Virus record (IMG/VR): IMGVR_UViG_3300044922_000244
Span: 1-24,391 of that record
DNA length: 24,391 nt
Origin: a virus
Reading direction: 5' to 3' (one strand)
A model generated the notes under the pieces. It saw only the letters and a program-made list of their open reading frames with translations, had not been told where the DNA came from and made no database searches. The position numbers were made by a program, and so were the translations under genes. Below, one piece after another: positions 12,927 to 22,600 of this stretch (positions are counted from its first letter, which is position 1; each line of letters begins with the position of its first letter).

Positions 12927-13165
12927 AGAACCTCCAAGAGCTTCATCAGCAGAGATAGCATAATGCCCACAGCGGACACAGCAATTCCCACTTTCCATCT
13001 TACCGCAATTCCCGATTCCTTGCTGATCTGGTCAGCGGTAGTGGCACGGGCGATGTCCACCTCGACCTCTCGGAGGCGCTCGTCAATAGCATCCAGCCTC
13101 GCTGAGATCTCCGTTCGGACCTCTTGGATGGACTTGAGGATGCTGGCAAACTGACTCCCAGTCAC
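12923..13165 (-). CDS. XhlA-like coiled-coil membrane protein, lysis candidate
   Basis: The GTG at 13165 gives 80 residues, starting just after the hub gene stop. The longer open frame is a shadow of the hub gene. Residues 5-41 form an amphipathic coiled coil (SILKSIQEVRTEISARLDAI, then DERLREVEVDIAR). After a short polar part, 58-78 is a hydrophobic helix (VGIAVSAVGIMLSLLMKLLEV). Coiled coil plus one C-terminal membrane helix at about 80 residues is the layout of XhlA, a phage lysis accessory or holin-related protein, and the position after the tail genes suits this. A tail-associated or other membrane anchor role cannot be excluded. Confidence 0.6.
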   Translation of the reverse strand: MTGSQFASILKSIQEVRTEISARLDAIDERLREVEVDIARATTADQISKESGIAVRWKVGIAVSAVGIMLSLLMKLLEVL

Positions 13166-13166
13166 T

Positions 13167-15059
13167 CTATTGCCGAGTCTCTGGAATCTTAGGGCCAGAG
13201 AGATGCTCTGATCCAGATTCCGTAGTCGGGGTGAGTTGCTCGTTGGCCGCGTTAATCTGCTCCAAAGGACCCCGTGGAATATACGGGCTGATCTCAAAGG
13301 TACGCTGGCTGCGGTTGAAGAAGTCAAAGGTAATGCTCTCAGAGCCGTCCTCTCGACCAACCCACTGCTGTCCGCGCAAGGTTAGGTTTGTATTAATATT
13401 TACGATGCCTCGGTTAATAATCACGCGGATGTCGTCACCTAAGTTATAGTTCTTGTAGGGGATGATGGAGCCGTCCACCACGGCGACGCTGATGTACTTA
13501 ATCTTTTCTTCGCTGGACTGGTACAGGTTGAAGGCAGCCCGTGCCGACACCGTGTTTGCGGAGATGATATTCTCTTGAACGTCCACTCGGTCAATCATTC
13601 CGTAGGTTGTCCGTAGGCTGGAGGTAATGAACGCTGACCAGATCTTTGTCGGGGTCACGCCGTTGTAGATGCTGGTGGCAATCACGACCGCACGGGTACG
13701 AAGGCTCTTGAAGTTTGGGCTGTAGGAGAACCGCTTGACGTTGCCGCCATACACAAGGCGGAGGCTATTGTTCGTCGCTGTGGCATAGTTCATATCTAGG
13801 AAGAACGAGTTATAGCTCTGGGTCGGTGACTCAAGCCTGTTGCCGAACACCACCTTGGTCGTCGTCCCCTCTTGGGCGATACCGCAGATGTTGCGAAGGA
13901 AGTCGGTGCGCTGCTCGCCAGCGGTGAAGAAGTCGTAGGTCTTAGTGGACGGGTTGATGGTCGCCGCAACGCTGATGAAGCCAAGGCGGGAGTTGGCGGT
14001 TGTTCGCGCCACGCTCATCTCGGACTGGAAGATGGTCGAGATGGTTTTGTCGTTGTAGGTCACTGTGGCCCCGCCAATTGCGGATGCTGTGTCCGTGACC
14101 GTCTGGTTGAGAACCGTCAGGTAGTCAACGCCGTAGAAGACAACCTCGTTGTCCGTCGCCTCGTAGTCTTGGAGGATACCGTTGCCAACGGTGCGGTAGA
14201 TGCCGTCCTCTTCGTCCCATCGCTCAACGCGGTAGTGCCGAAGGAGCGGCTGGCACTCGTTGACCTGTGGATGGTTGTATGGAAGGGTAAAGAACATCTC
14301 CCCGCCCTCATTGAGGTACGAGGAGACACCGATATATTTTGCGTCAGAGATCACTGCCTTGACTGAGCCGCGACCGCGATTAGTCCCAGTGGTGTCCCAT
14401 AGCGTGATGCGGAATGGCGACTGCGAGAACCACTTGCCCTGTGCGCCAGAGGTGTTGACTCGCGTGCCGTTGGCAACGTCAAGCTCCTGTGAATCTGGCG
14501 CAACGCTGGTTGCCGTGGCGGAGATGGTCAACACACCGATGTCGTCGCCAGTCACAAGTCGTGAGGCCACGCCATTGACGGCAGTAGCAGCACCAAGGCT
14601 TGCAAGCGTACCCGTCCCAGTTTGGGAGAAGGTGACGGAGGTGCTATTGTCTGCGGTGTCTACGGAGAAAGAACTGTTGAGGATTTCGGCAACGAGGAGT
14701 CTGTTGTCTCCAGAGGCAAGCGGGGACGATGACGAGGTGATGTTGATGTGCCGAGGGTGGATGAGTATCGACTGCGTTCCATCAAGGGTGACGGTGTCAT
14801 AGTTTGCCCTGATGTCCACCGAGCCGACAGACGTTGCCGTGTAAGAGATTGACGCAATGCCGAAACTTCCGAGCGCCGTCGCTGCTGCAAAAGAGATTGA
14901 CCCCGCACTGGTTGTGTCCAGCGAGAAGTTAATGACACCCTCAAAGCTAGTATCAACCGCGCTGGTGGCGCTGTCGTACACCTCCGCGCTAATGACACCA
15001 CTCGTGCCAAGACCAACAGGGGTCGTGGCACTCGTAATGAGGATGTAATCAAACGCCAT
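13167..15059 (-). CDS. Tail hub-like protein with two N-terminal Ig-like domains
   Basis: The ATG at 15059 (MAFDYILITS) gives 630 residues; it overlaps the previous stop in TAATG. Residues about 2-100 and 104-195 are two Ig-like units of the invasin/Big type, rich in Ser/Thr/Ala beta-strands (GVISAEVYDSATS, FEGVINFSLDTTSAGSISF; LLVAEIL, STSVTFSQTGTG). From about 205 the sequence (FRITLWDT..., GGEMFFTLPYNHPQ, LRHYRVERW, IYRTVGNGILQDYE, FYGVDYLTVLNQT) resembles siphovirus Gp37-like baseplate hub or minor tail proteins. It likely sits at the tail tip, with the Ig units helping adsorption. A tape-measure gene is not seen upstream of it, which is unusual. Confidence 0.7.
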   Translation of the reverse strand: MAFDYILITSATTPVGLGTSGVISAEVYDSATSAVDTSFEGVINFSLDTTSAGSISFAAATALGSFGIASISYTATSVGSVDIRANYDTVTLDGTQSILIHPRHINITSSSSPLASGDNRLLVAEILNSSFSVDTADNSTSVTFSQTGTGTLASLGAATAVNGVASRLVTGDDIGVLTISATATSVAPDSQELDVANGTRVNTSGAQGKWFSQSPFRITLWDTTGTNRGRGSVKAVISDAKYIGVSSYLNEGGEMFFTLPYNHPQVNECQPLLRHYRVERWDEEDGIYRTVGNGILQDYEATDNEVVFYGVDYLTVLNQTVTDTASAIGGATVTYNDKTISTIFQSEMSVARTTANSRLGFISVAATINPSTKTYDFFTAGEQRTDFLRNICGIAQEGTTTKVVFGNRLESPTQSYNSFFLDMNYATATNNSLRLVYGGNVKRFSYSPNFKSLRTRAVVIATSIYNGVTPTKIWSAFITSSLRTTYGMIDRVDVQENIISANTVSARAAFNLYQSSEEKIKYISVAVVDGSIIPYKNYNLGDDIRVIINRGIVNINTNLTLRGQQWVGREDGSESITFDFFNRSQRTFEISPYIPRGPLEQINAANEQLTPTTESGSEHLSGPKIPETRQ

Positions 15060-16030
15060 TAGTACCACGCCTCACGGTAGGTCGCAGTGATGAGCGCGGG
15101 AATAGCCGCACCCGTATAGGCGGTCGTCATCGTTGTGGCAGCATCATCCGTAGGCGGGATACTTCCAAAGTTATAGGTCGTGGTGTCGATCACGTCCTGA
15201 CGTAGCGATGTGACATACGCACCGCCAGCAGTTGACCGAACTCCTCGCCGCACCGTCTGGTTCTCAAAGTCAACGTACCAACGAACCTCGCTGGATGCTG
15301 TCTTGGCTGGGAAGTCCAGAGAGTTCAACTTCAACGCCTGAGAGTCAAAGGTAAAGGTAACTGAGGTAATCGTCGCCGTAGCGTAGGTGCTTGCCGATGA
15401 GTAGATAATCTCAAAGGTTGGGTACGCAATCCCAGATCCAAGGTTCGGGAACGATGTCGTTGCCGAAGACGAGGTGATGCTAATAGTCCTCTGCGTTGCC
15501 GAGAACTTGTATGGCTGCTTGGCCATCAGGGTGAACCCAACGTTGGCAGCAAAGCCCTTAGCAGATACTCCGATGGATTGTGCTGTCGTTAGCTGAACTG
15601 ACGGTAGGCTTGATGGCCTGACCAGCATCATCATCGGGATGAAGCCAGTGGAAAAGTTGGAAGTGTCAATGGTTCCCTGAGAGAATGCCAACTGACGGAA
15701 CCCGTAGTCCGCCTCATAGGTACGAGGGATTGGCCGCATCGCATCAAGCAACGCCTGAATCCTGTCGCCAAGATCTCCCGTGGACGTGCCGAAGACACCG
15801 CACACAATGGAGAGCGAGCGGTTTCCAAGATAAGTGTCCCCAGCGTCAATGCCGTCACGGAGCGCCCGCTTGTCCATATAGCCGACAAGGGGAACTTCAT
15901 TGAACGAGGCAGACAGAACCTTGTAGCCGCCGAGCGGTACGCTGGTCGTTACCTCGGCGGAGCCGATGCTGTTGAGGTCAATGGTGCTACCACCAGCAAT
16001 CTGGTAGGTAATCGGTCGGTTAAAATCCAT
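15059..16030 (-). CDS. Distal tail (Dit)-like protein
   Basis: A 323-residue protein starting at a TAATG junction with a GGAGG upstream. The N-terminal region has a Dit-like pattern (VLSASFNEVPLVGYMDKR, then LGNRSLSIVCGVFGTSTGDL and RIQALLDAMRPIPRTYE), in which a belt domain forms a hexameric ring. The C-terminal half is a probable galectin-like beta-sandwich (AYPTFEIIYSS, TSVTFTFDSQALKLNS, VRWYVDFENQTVRRG). It is directly followed by the hub-like protein, the normal Dit order. In long-tailed phages Dit follows the tape measure; here it follows the adaptor. Confidence 0.6.
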   Translation of the reverse strand: MDFNRPITYQIAGGSTIDLNSIGSAEVTTSVPLGGYKVLSASFNEVPLVGYMDKRALRDGIDAGDTYLGNRSLSIVCGVFGTSTGDLGDRIQALLDAMRPIPRTYEADYGFRQLAFSQGTIDTSNFSTGFIPMMMLVRPSSLPSVQLTTAQSIGVSAKGFAANVGFTLMAKQPYKFSATQRTISITSSSATTSFPNLGSGIAYPTFEIIYSSASTYATATITSVTFTFDSQALKLNSLDFPAKTASSEVRWYVDFENQTVRRGVRSTAGGAYVTSLRQDVIDTTTYNFGSIPPTDDAATTMTTAYTGAAIPALITATYREAWY

Positions 16031-16668
16031 TATCCGAGCCTCCGAATTCTACGAAGCCGTGCCTCCTCGCGGCGCACTCGCGCCTGGTTGGAGAGCGCGA
16101 TCTGGTTCATAGAGAGGGCTGATACGTCAGAGTTTCCCGACTGTACCTGCCACTGCTGGAAGGCAACGCGGTCGGAGAGTAGTCGGTTGAATGCTTCTGC
16201 TTGCGCCCACACGCGGATGGATGAAATGGCAGAGACATCCATATCCGTGGTGGAAGTATTCGAGGAGAGCTGGACGAATCCAGAGTAGCCAAAGATGCGG
16301 AGTGTCCCAGTGTTGTGCATCGTGTAGTGCGGCGGGAAGAAGAGGATGTTGTTGTGAACTTCCCACCCTGAGTCGGGACCATCGCCGCTGTTCGGCAATA
16401 GGGTCTCCTGGTACTGTCCACCGCTGGTGTACACGTCCACTCGGAACGGCCAGTTCACCGCCGTCAATGCGACAGAGAACAGCTCGCCAGAGATTGGCTG
16501 CGTGTAGGTCATCGTCTGGATTGCTTCCTTCGGGTAGAACCCGTTGACCCAGTCAATCCCAGAGTTGATGAGATCGTTGATCTCGGTGTCGCTCCACGTT
16601 GCCCCGTTGGGGTCGCGGAGATCGGCTCGTACCGATGTCCTAAGTGCGCTAAGTGTTTCTCCTGCCAT
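16030..16668 (-). CDS. Head-tail adaptor protein
   Basis: A 212-residue protein. The N-terminal 50 residues (LSALRTSVRADLRDPNGATW, then SDTEINDLINSGIDWVNGFY) match the helical opening of phage connector/adaptor proteins of the gp6 / T7 gp11-like type, which attach below the portal. The middle is beta-rich, and the C-terminus is very basic (ARVRREEARLRRIRRLG). It is encoded just after the glycosyltransferase, overlapping its end by 20 bases, and just before the Dit-like gene. This supports a neck role, although the exact family is inferred from pattern alone. Confidence 0.6.
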   Translation of the reverse strand: MAGETLSALRTSVRADLRDPNGATWSDTEINDLINSGIDWVNGFYPKEAIQTMTYTQPISGELFSVALTAVNWPFRVDVYTSGGQYQETLLPNSGDGPDSGWEVHNNILFFPPHYTMHNTGTLRIFGYSGFVQLSSNTSTTDMDVSAISSIRVWAQAEAFNRLLSDRVAFQQWQVQSGNSDVSALSMNQIALSNQARVRREEARLRRIRRLG

Positions 16669-17887
16669 TCTTCCAAATCCCCTTATGCTCTACTGCCCAC
16701 TTGAAGGCATCGGCCCACTCGACCGCCCGATCCTTATAGTTGTACTCTTTGAGAACTCGTTCCTTGGCAGCCCCCGCGAGCTGCTCTCGTAGGTCTTTGC
16801 TTCGGACCAGTGACTTCACTGCGTCGTACCATTCCTGTCGTCCCTTGGCAAGCAGTCCGTCCACACCGTGTCGGACCATTGAGTACGGTGCCTGACCATA
16901 CTTAAATCGCTCACCGATGAATGCTGCGCCAACCATTGCGTATTCCAGCCAGTGAAGCTCTGACTTGCATCGGTCAAACTCGTCGCCACCAAGTGGGGCG
17001 ATTCCGATGTCTCCGTGACTGGCTGCCAGAATCTCGGCAAAGCCCTTGATGTTCTCAATGTATTGAAACGCCTCGTCAAAGAACGGAGCAATGACGTGTT
17101 CGGTTCCTGGGTTTACTCCGATGAAGACGTTCCAGAGTTCCTTGCGGAGGTCTTGGACTGCTTTGCCAGCGTATCCGCCTTCCCACTTTCCTCGGTCGTT
17201 GGGGTATCCGCCATAGTCGCGCATTCGCGCCGTGCTGCCGTAATAGACCACACGTGGCTTGCTACCGCCGTGTTCTGGGCGAGGACGACTTGTCGTATAA
17301 ATTGACGGATCGATTGCATTTCTAATCACCCTGAAGTTATCGTTGAGATGGGAATACGCATCCTTGATCGGACCCGTGCTGACGGTAACGAGGTCAGCCC
17401 TCCGCGTCATCCGCTCAATAAGTGATCGCTCTGCCTGAACATCTGGCCAGTAGCCATTCCACTTGCGGATCTGGAAGTGATTGTCATCGGTCTCGTAGAC
17501 CATCGCCTTGTCAAACTTCTCCGACTCAAAGGCTGGCCACATCCACTCAGTGATGGAGTCCCGAATCTGCATCTGGTGCTGGTGCGACTTGATGACCTCT
17601 GGGTCTTTGCTTGCGGCACCGCACTCATTGCATTTGGCAGAACAGTTGTAGTAGCGGCGGAACATCACGATGTCCGCCCATTCAATGTCGCTGGTGTCTA
17701 CGGCAAGTAGACCCTTCCGCATTGCCTCGTCTTGCGATAGCCCTTCTGCACCAGGCTTGGCAACGAAGTTGATCTTGTCGATGTGACGGACACTGATGCC
17801 CATCTTTGCCCATTCCTCGTCGTACATATGACCTCGGAAGTAAGCGCAAGGTCCCTGCTCAGCAGTACCCCATACCAGAATGTTCAT
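16649..17887 (-). CDS. GT4-like glycosyltransferase with a cysteine cluster
   Basis: The ATG at 17887 (MNILVWGTAEQGPCAYFRGH), four bases after AAAGGAGGG, gives 411 residues. The protein has a GT-B layout: an N-terminal Rossmann-like half with YETDDNHFQI (131-140), a central VVYYGSTARMRDY (213-225) and a C-terminal KSELHWLEYAMVGAAFIGE segment with the glutamate typical of nucleotide-sugar binding in GT4 enzymes. C82, C86 and C89, followed by H102/H104, form a probable zinc site, uncommon for this family. It sits between the capsid and neck genes, so it may modify a virion protein with the sugar made by the Rml/SDR enzymes. Modification of DNA or host polysaccharide is an alternative. Confidence 0.8.
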   Translation of the reverse strand: MNILVWGTAEQGPCAYFRGHMYDEEWAKMGISVRHIDKINFVAKPGAEGLSQDEAMRKGLLAVDTSDIEWADIVMFRRYYNCSAKCNECGAASKDPEVIKSHQHQMQIRDSITEWMWPAFESEKFDKAMVYETDDNHFQIRKWNGYWPDVQAERSLIERMTRRADLVTVSTGPIKDAYSHLNDNFRVIRNAIDPSIYTTSRPRPEHGGSKPRVVYYGSTARMRDYGGYPNDRGKWEGGYAGKAVQDLRKELWNVFIGVNPGTEHVIAPFFDEAFQYIENIKGFAEILAASHGDIGIAPLGGDEFDRCKSELHWLEYAMVGAAFIGERFKYGQAPYSMVRHGVDGLLAKGRQEWYDAVKSLVRSKDLREQLAGAAKERVLKEYNYKDRAVEWADAFKWAVEHKGIWKNGRRNT

Positions 17888-18035
17888 CCGACCCTCCTTT
17901 GGGGGGTATCTACATACCACCCCCGACCTTTTCGAGGCTCCTGGCTCGTCCTGGATGCCTCTACGTTGATTCTATGGTGGGGGTCCCGCCCCCCTCAATT
18001 ACGAGGGGAGCGGGTCATCAGCACCCCCGTGCCGA
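17888..18035 (-). promoter_or_regulatory. Leader between capsid and glycosyltransferase genes, with hairpins
   Basis: The 148-base gap is rich in G and C runs. A hairpin at 17901-17923 (GGTAT-GTAG-ATACC extended by four G-C pairs) ends next to the ribosome binding site AAAGGAGGG (17892-17900). CCCCCC beside it could pair with GAGGG instead, hiding that site. A second stem at 17988-18011 (GCTCCCCTC/GAGGGGGGC, loop of six) competes with GGGGG/CCCCC at 17979-17993. No T tract follows, so classical termination is not indicated. Confidence 0.45.
17969..17998 (-). promoter_or_regulatory. Candidate sigma70-type promoter for the glycosyltransferase
   Basis: On the - strand, TTGAGG (17998-17993) and TAGAAT (17974-17969) lie 18 bases apart, four and five matches to the -35 and -10 consensus. 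It lies upstream of the glycosyltransferase. The spacer is very G/C-rich and could also fold, so this is only a candidate. Confidence 0.3.
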
Positions 18036-19007
18036 TTAGACAGAGACCGTAGCCTGAGTCTTCAGGATGCGATAGCGTGCGCCAGCCTCGTCGAGGAGGA
18101 GGGAGCCGAAGCGCATCTTGTAGCCCACAATCGCCTTCTGAGCGAGTGGGTCAGAGTGATCGCCACCTGGAGCCACGAAGTAGCTCTGGAGGGTCTGCGA
18201 GTCACCGATTGCGTACGAGTCTGGGCCAAGGAACAGCGCGTTGTACACGTTGCCGCTTGAAGCACCAGCCGTAGCGAACACCTTCGCGTCCGAAGACACG
18301 ATGAAGCGTACGCCAGCGAACATACCGATCTCGCCCGTGAGCAGACCAGTGTTGTCAACATACTTGCGGGACTCGATCCACCCGTTCACAGCGGTGTCGG
18401 ACACAAGGTCAAACTCCTGTGCTGGGTGAATGATGCAGCGGTACGTGCCGTCCGCGAAGGTCGGAACGTTTGCACCCTTAAGGCGAGCAACCATCTGCTT
18501 CACGAAGAAGCCAGACAGAAGACCTGCCGTTGCAACTGCCGAGTTAGCGGTGTTCTGCGTAAGGGTCGTTGCACCAGTTGCGCCAAAGATCGCAGCGGTT
18601 GCGGCGTTGGCGTGAATGTTGTCGCGCACGATGTGATCCATCGAGCGGACAGCCTTGTAGGCAACACGCTCAGCAGCGATGCTGATGAGGTCGTGTGGCG
18701 AGTCAAGATTGGCGAGGTCCGAGACCGCGACCGTCGCGCCGTACTGCGCAGCGGTGAAGAACTCGGATGAAATTGTGAGGGCATCGTCCGTAGGAGCGGT
18801 GCCTTCCGTCAGCGTCGTCGTGCTGACCGAGAGGTCTGCATAACGAGCATAGCGAAGGGTATTCGTACCCTTGATGAAGCGAGCTGGGACATAAAGTCCT
18901 GGCATCGCGTGAACAGCACGAGCGCGCAATTCCTCTTCAGCCCGCGCAGCAACAAGCTGCGTGACTAGATCGGAAAAGTTCGACGTCTGAGTAGTTGTGG
19001 TAGCCAT
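18036..19007 (-). CDS. N4-gp56-type major capsid protein
   Basis: A 323-residue protein from ATG 19007 with AAGGAG 12 bases upstream. The N-terminal part (RFIKGTNTLRYARYADLSVS near residue 43 on, then LTEGTAPTDDALTISSEFFT and AAQYGATVAVSDLANLDSPH) and the long helix region (RVAYKAVRSMDHIVRDNIHA) match the N4-gp56 family of major capsid proteins, an HK97-fold lineage. The C-terminal half carries the usual IIHPAQEFDL and VGYKMRFGSLLLDEAGARYR segments. It follows a coiled-coil scaffold and precedes a glycosyltransferase. It should form the icosahedral shell. Confidence 0.88.
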   Translation of the reverse strand: MATTTTQTSNFSDLVTQLVAARAEEELRARAVHAMPGLYVPARFIKGTNTLRYARYADLSVSTTTLTEGTAPTDDALTISSEFFTAAQYGATVAVSDLANLDSPHDLISIAAERVAYKAVRSMDHIVRDNIHANAATAAIFGATGATTLTQNTANSAVATAGLLSGFFVKQMVARLKGANVPTFADGTYRCIIHPAQEFDLVSDTAVNGWIESRKYVDNTGLLTGEIGMFAGVRFIVSSDAKVFATAGASSGNVYNALFLGPDSYAIGDSQTLQSYFVAPGGDHSDPLAQKAIVGYKMRFGSLLLDEAGARYRILKTQATVSV

Positions 19008-19019
19008 TTATGCTACTCC

Positions 19020-19586
19020 TTATCTATCAGCGAATGGATTCCCCAACGACTTCAGCGCATCAGAGATGCTCTTAGAGTTGGGCTTTTCAGTTGGCGCGGC
19101 AGTTGCCCGACGCGCATTGTTTGGATCCACTGGCGAAGGCTCCGACTCAACAGTTGCTGCGGACGCAGCGGCGGCCTGCTTGACAAAGTTCTCCAAGGCT
19201 GCCGCCTTGCCAACTTCATCCAGTCCACCAGTGTCCTTCAGGAACTGGTATGCGAGTGGGTATTCCCGTGCTAGACGCTCTTCCTTTGCAACCTGTTCAG
19301 CCGCAGCAGCCTTACCTTCAAGTTCCCGAATCTTGGCTTGCGCCTTCTCAAACTCGGTCATTGAGGCCTGCTCCTGTTCAGCCTTCCACTTTGCAAGCTC
19401 TTCCGCCTTGGACTTGAGTTCATCAAGTTCCTTCTTCGTTGCGGTGAGCGCCTGATCCTTGCCTGCTAGGCGCTTCTTCCAAGTGGTGACATCCGCCTCG
19501 TTCTCAGTGGGAACAGTGGCTACCACAGGGGCTTCCACCTCATCCGACTGCACTGGGGCGCTGTTCACGACTTCGTTGTCAGCCAC
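19020..19586 (-). CDS. Capsid scaffolding protein
   Basis: A 188-residue GTG-start protein. An acidic N-terminus (1-34) is followed by a coiled coil of roughly 75 residues (about 35-110) rich in Lys, Glu and Ala, then a polar Ala/Ser/Pro-rich C-terminus ending SLGNPFADR. This composition, and the position 12 bases upstream of the major capsid gene, are typical of phage scaffolds that are lost or cleaved during head maturation. No protease is fused to it. GGAG is present nine bases upstream, and a short bulged hairpin (CCCTGAC...GTCGGG) lies in the preceding 52-base gap. Confidence 0.8.
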   Translation of the reverse strand: MADNEVVNSAPVQSDEVEAPVVATVPTENEADVTTWKKRLAGKDQALTATKKELDELKSKAEELAKWKAEQEQASMTEFEKAQAKIRELEGKAAAAEQVAKEERLAREYPLAYQFLKDTGGLDEVGKAAALENFVKQAAAASAATVESEPSPVDPNNARRATAAPTEKPNSKSISDALKSLGNPFADR

Positions 19587-19638
19587 AGCATTTCTCCTTT
19601 TTCTTCTATCCCCGACCCAATGTCAGGGTTATTAATTC

Positions 19639-22600
19639 TTATTGTCCGCGCAACTCCAGGACCTTTTCCTGAATAAAGTCGGATTGGCTTTGGAGGAATC
19701 CAGAGAGCCGTTCGTTCGCCTCAGTCGCCTTGTCAATTCCTTCAATGCCTTCCAGCACTGTTCGGCCTTGACCAAGGACCGTACCTCGGACGAACTGCGA
19801 ACCGACCTCGGTCATTGTCTGCCCGATGTCGCCAAGCTTGATAGCATCGCCACGCAAGCCAGGCTGGATGATGCCGCGTCGCAGCCACGTTGGCATAGAG
19901 AAACCGCTGTTGTCTGGGGTGACAGGAAGAAGGGTGGACGCAAGGTAAATCAGCGCATCGTTTTGGAGCAACTGGTTGAGAACGTCCTCATCAGAGTTGA
20001 CGTTGTTTTCTGCCCATTCTAGCACATTCTCCCACTTGGCATAGCCAAGTCCAGGGGCGACAACGCCACCGATTCGCGGGACAAACATAACGCGAAGTAG
20101 AGAAGGGATTGCCTTCTGTGTCATATAGGAGTATGGGTACAACCCAAGGAACGGATGGTTAATGCTTCGCTCAAACCACGAGCGGTGGCTGGCAAAGTAT
20201 TGCGCTTTATCGGCTGCGCGGCTGGCTCGTTGAATTGCCAACTCATAGGCTGCCATCGTTGCGGCAGCAATATCCTGAGCCTGCTTGGCTGGGATGCCAC
20301 CCTCACGAAGGGCCTTGGCTGCAAGGCTGCGAGCGAATGGACCCTGGCTTTCAATGTACTTTGCAAACTGAAGTGGATCTGACTGGATGAGGTAATCGGC
20401 AAGAAGCAATTCAATTGCATCCTCTGCCTTCGTCACACCATAATGTTCGGCAAGCTCCCGAATCTTTCCAGGGGCAACCTCTTCCAGCGTGTCCATAAAT
20501 GTTCGGACCGCAAACTGGTCACTCATAATATCGCGGGCGATTTCCTTGGCTTCCTTAACTCCGTCAATGGAGTAAGTCCCCTTGCTGAAGAGCGGACGGA
20601 CAAGTCGTGAGACCCTGCTCTTAAGTCCACCAGATGCCTCAATTGCCACTGAGGTGTTCTGAACGGCACGAGCCTGCATTCGCATCACGCCGTCATTAAT
20701 CTCGTGATGGACAGATGCTGGGTTGAGGTGGGCCTTGCGAAGGACAGTTCCTCGGATGTCTCCAATTGAAGCCTCTGCAACTTCCCTCTTGATGCCATAG
20801 ACAGCAAGTTGGATTTTGGTTTCAACGCGCTCCATTACAAGGTTGAAGAATGGATTCAGTCGACCGAAGCGAAGGTCTGGGTAGAATCGGTCGGTGAGGA
20901 TGGTGATCTCTGGGAAGATCGCCTTAACGCGACCAGTGAATCCGCTAGTCAAGCCAGAGACGGACCAGTCCCCAGCCGCTGCCGAGACGACTTCCTTGAT
21001 CGGTGTCGTGCCAGACTCAAAGAGTCGGCCATAAGCAACGTCGCCCATCTCCTGCTTGAAGATGCGATCCAGTTCTGCTCGGTCAAGATAGAGTGCTTTT
21101 GGCTGGATTCCCTTCTCTGCCGCAAGGTCCGTGATTCGGGACATTAATCGGCGGGCCGTGTTGACGGAAACGCCAGTCTTCTGAACCATACTAGAGACGA
21201 ATCGTTCTGCGATGTTGTTCTTGGTGACCTCTACGCCGTACGGTCGTGTCAACTTTTCCCACACCTTAGACAACTTGCTTGGGCGCAACTTGACCGAGGC
21301 AAGGTCATCATCAAGACCCTTGATGGCAACGTGGTCTAGCGTGTCAGAGAATGGCATCACCATCTCAGTGAATGCTTCTCGGCCATTGTGGTCAACAACC
21401 ATCGTTCGGACCGTGGAGATCGTGTCGTCTGGGGCGATACCGAGACGGTAGCCGTACTTCAGCAGACGTTGTTCCATATCGGTCAACTGCTTGACCGCTC
21501 CCTCTTTGGCTCTGGATGCGATGACTGCTCGCTCCTTGCTGGTAATCTCTCGGACAGTCAGCTTCCTAGACTTTTTAAGGAAGTCAAGCACTTGGCTGTA
21601 TGTATAGTCAGATCCAGCGAACACACCGAACTCGTCGTACTGTCGGACGAGGTTGTCGGAGATTTGCTTCAACTCTGTTTTGGCAGAAGCGGCGGCAGCC
21701 TCGTCAGCGCCCCTCGCAACTTTCTCTAGGGATGTGACCTGCTCAATAAGCGACTTAGAGTTGGACTCCGTCAGGCTGCGGGTCGAAGTAATTGTAATGC
21801 GGGAAAGGAAGTCGCCTGCCTTGAATGCCTTGCGGATGGCAGCAAGTTCCCGTACAGCCTGCCCGTAAGCAGCGTCTCTAGCGAACGCCAACACGTCGGT
21901 CAACGTGCGAATATCCCCCGCATTCTCCTTGAAGACCTTCTCGGCAATCTGTCGGGCAACAGTATCCTTGATGCCAAATCCAGCGGCAAGGTCGGATGCA
22001 AGCTCCTCAATGCCACGAGCAGTATCAGTGGCTGCTGGAACGCGGTCAAGCTTTGCCTCGGACAGAACGCGGAACGCATCCTCTGATGCTAGACGTGCGT
22101 CTGCCTTAGCCTTATACTCAGCCGTTGCTCGGATTAGGTCCTTCTGCTGTCGAACACGGGCGTTGGCGGCAGCCTCTTCAATCTTCTGGCGAACCTGGCT
22201 GACGGCCTGTGTTCGGCGCAACTCTGCGGCTCGTAGTCCAGATGCTACGCCGCCCTGAATCTCTGTGAACATCTTGGCAACATCTTCGTCTGGAATCTCA
22301 AGACGCTTTAGCAGGTCTCCAACGTTTCCACCCTGTGCTAGTTCGGTGGCAAGGAATTCTTGCAGTGTCTTCTTCTCTGTGGCTTGTCCAATTGCGTCTG
22401 TGACGAGATTGTCCGAGAAATCTTTGGCGTTAGATCGGACGATGGCTGCACGAGCGCGGACCGAGGACGACTTGATGGCATTCGCAAATGTAGTTGCCAC
22501 ATTCCGTAGGCCTTGGTCAGTATTTCGCAGACCAACCGTTGCGCCGATGTCGCTCAGGACGGTATCAATGGCGGTGAGTCCCTTGGCATAAACCCGCGTG

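Noticed and set aside
13165-13360. Longer start for the XhlA-like gene, extending into the hub gene
   Set aside because: The upstream part only reads the hub gene's codons out of frame; the GTG immediately after the hub stop gives a clean coiled-coil/membrane protein.
13872-14366. Forward reading frame of 164 codons opposite the tail hub gene
   Set aside because: Its Val/Asp/Gly-rich composition is what is expected from the complement of the hub gene's Thr/Ser-rich codons.
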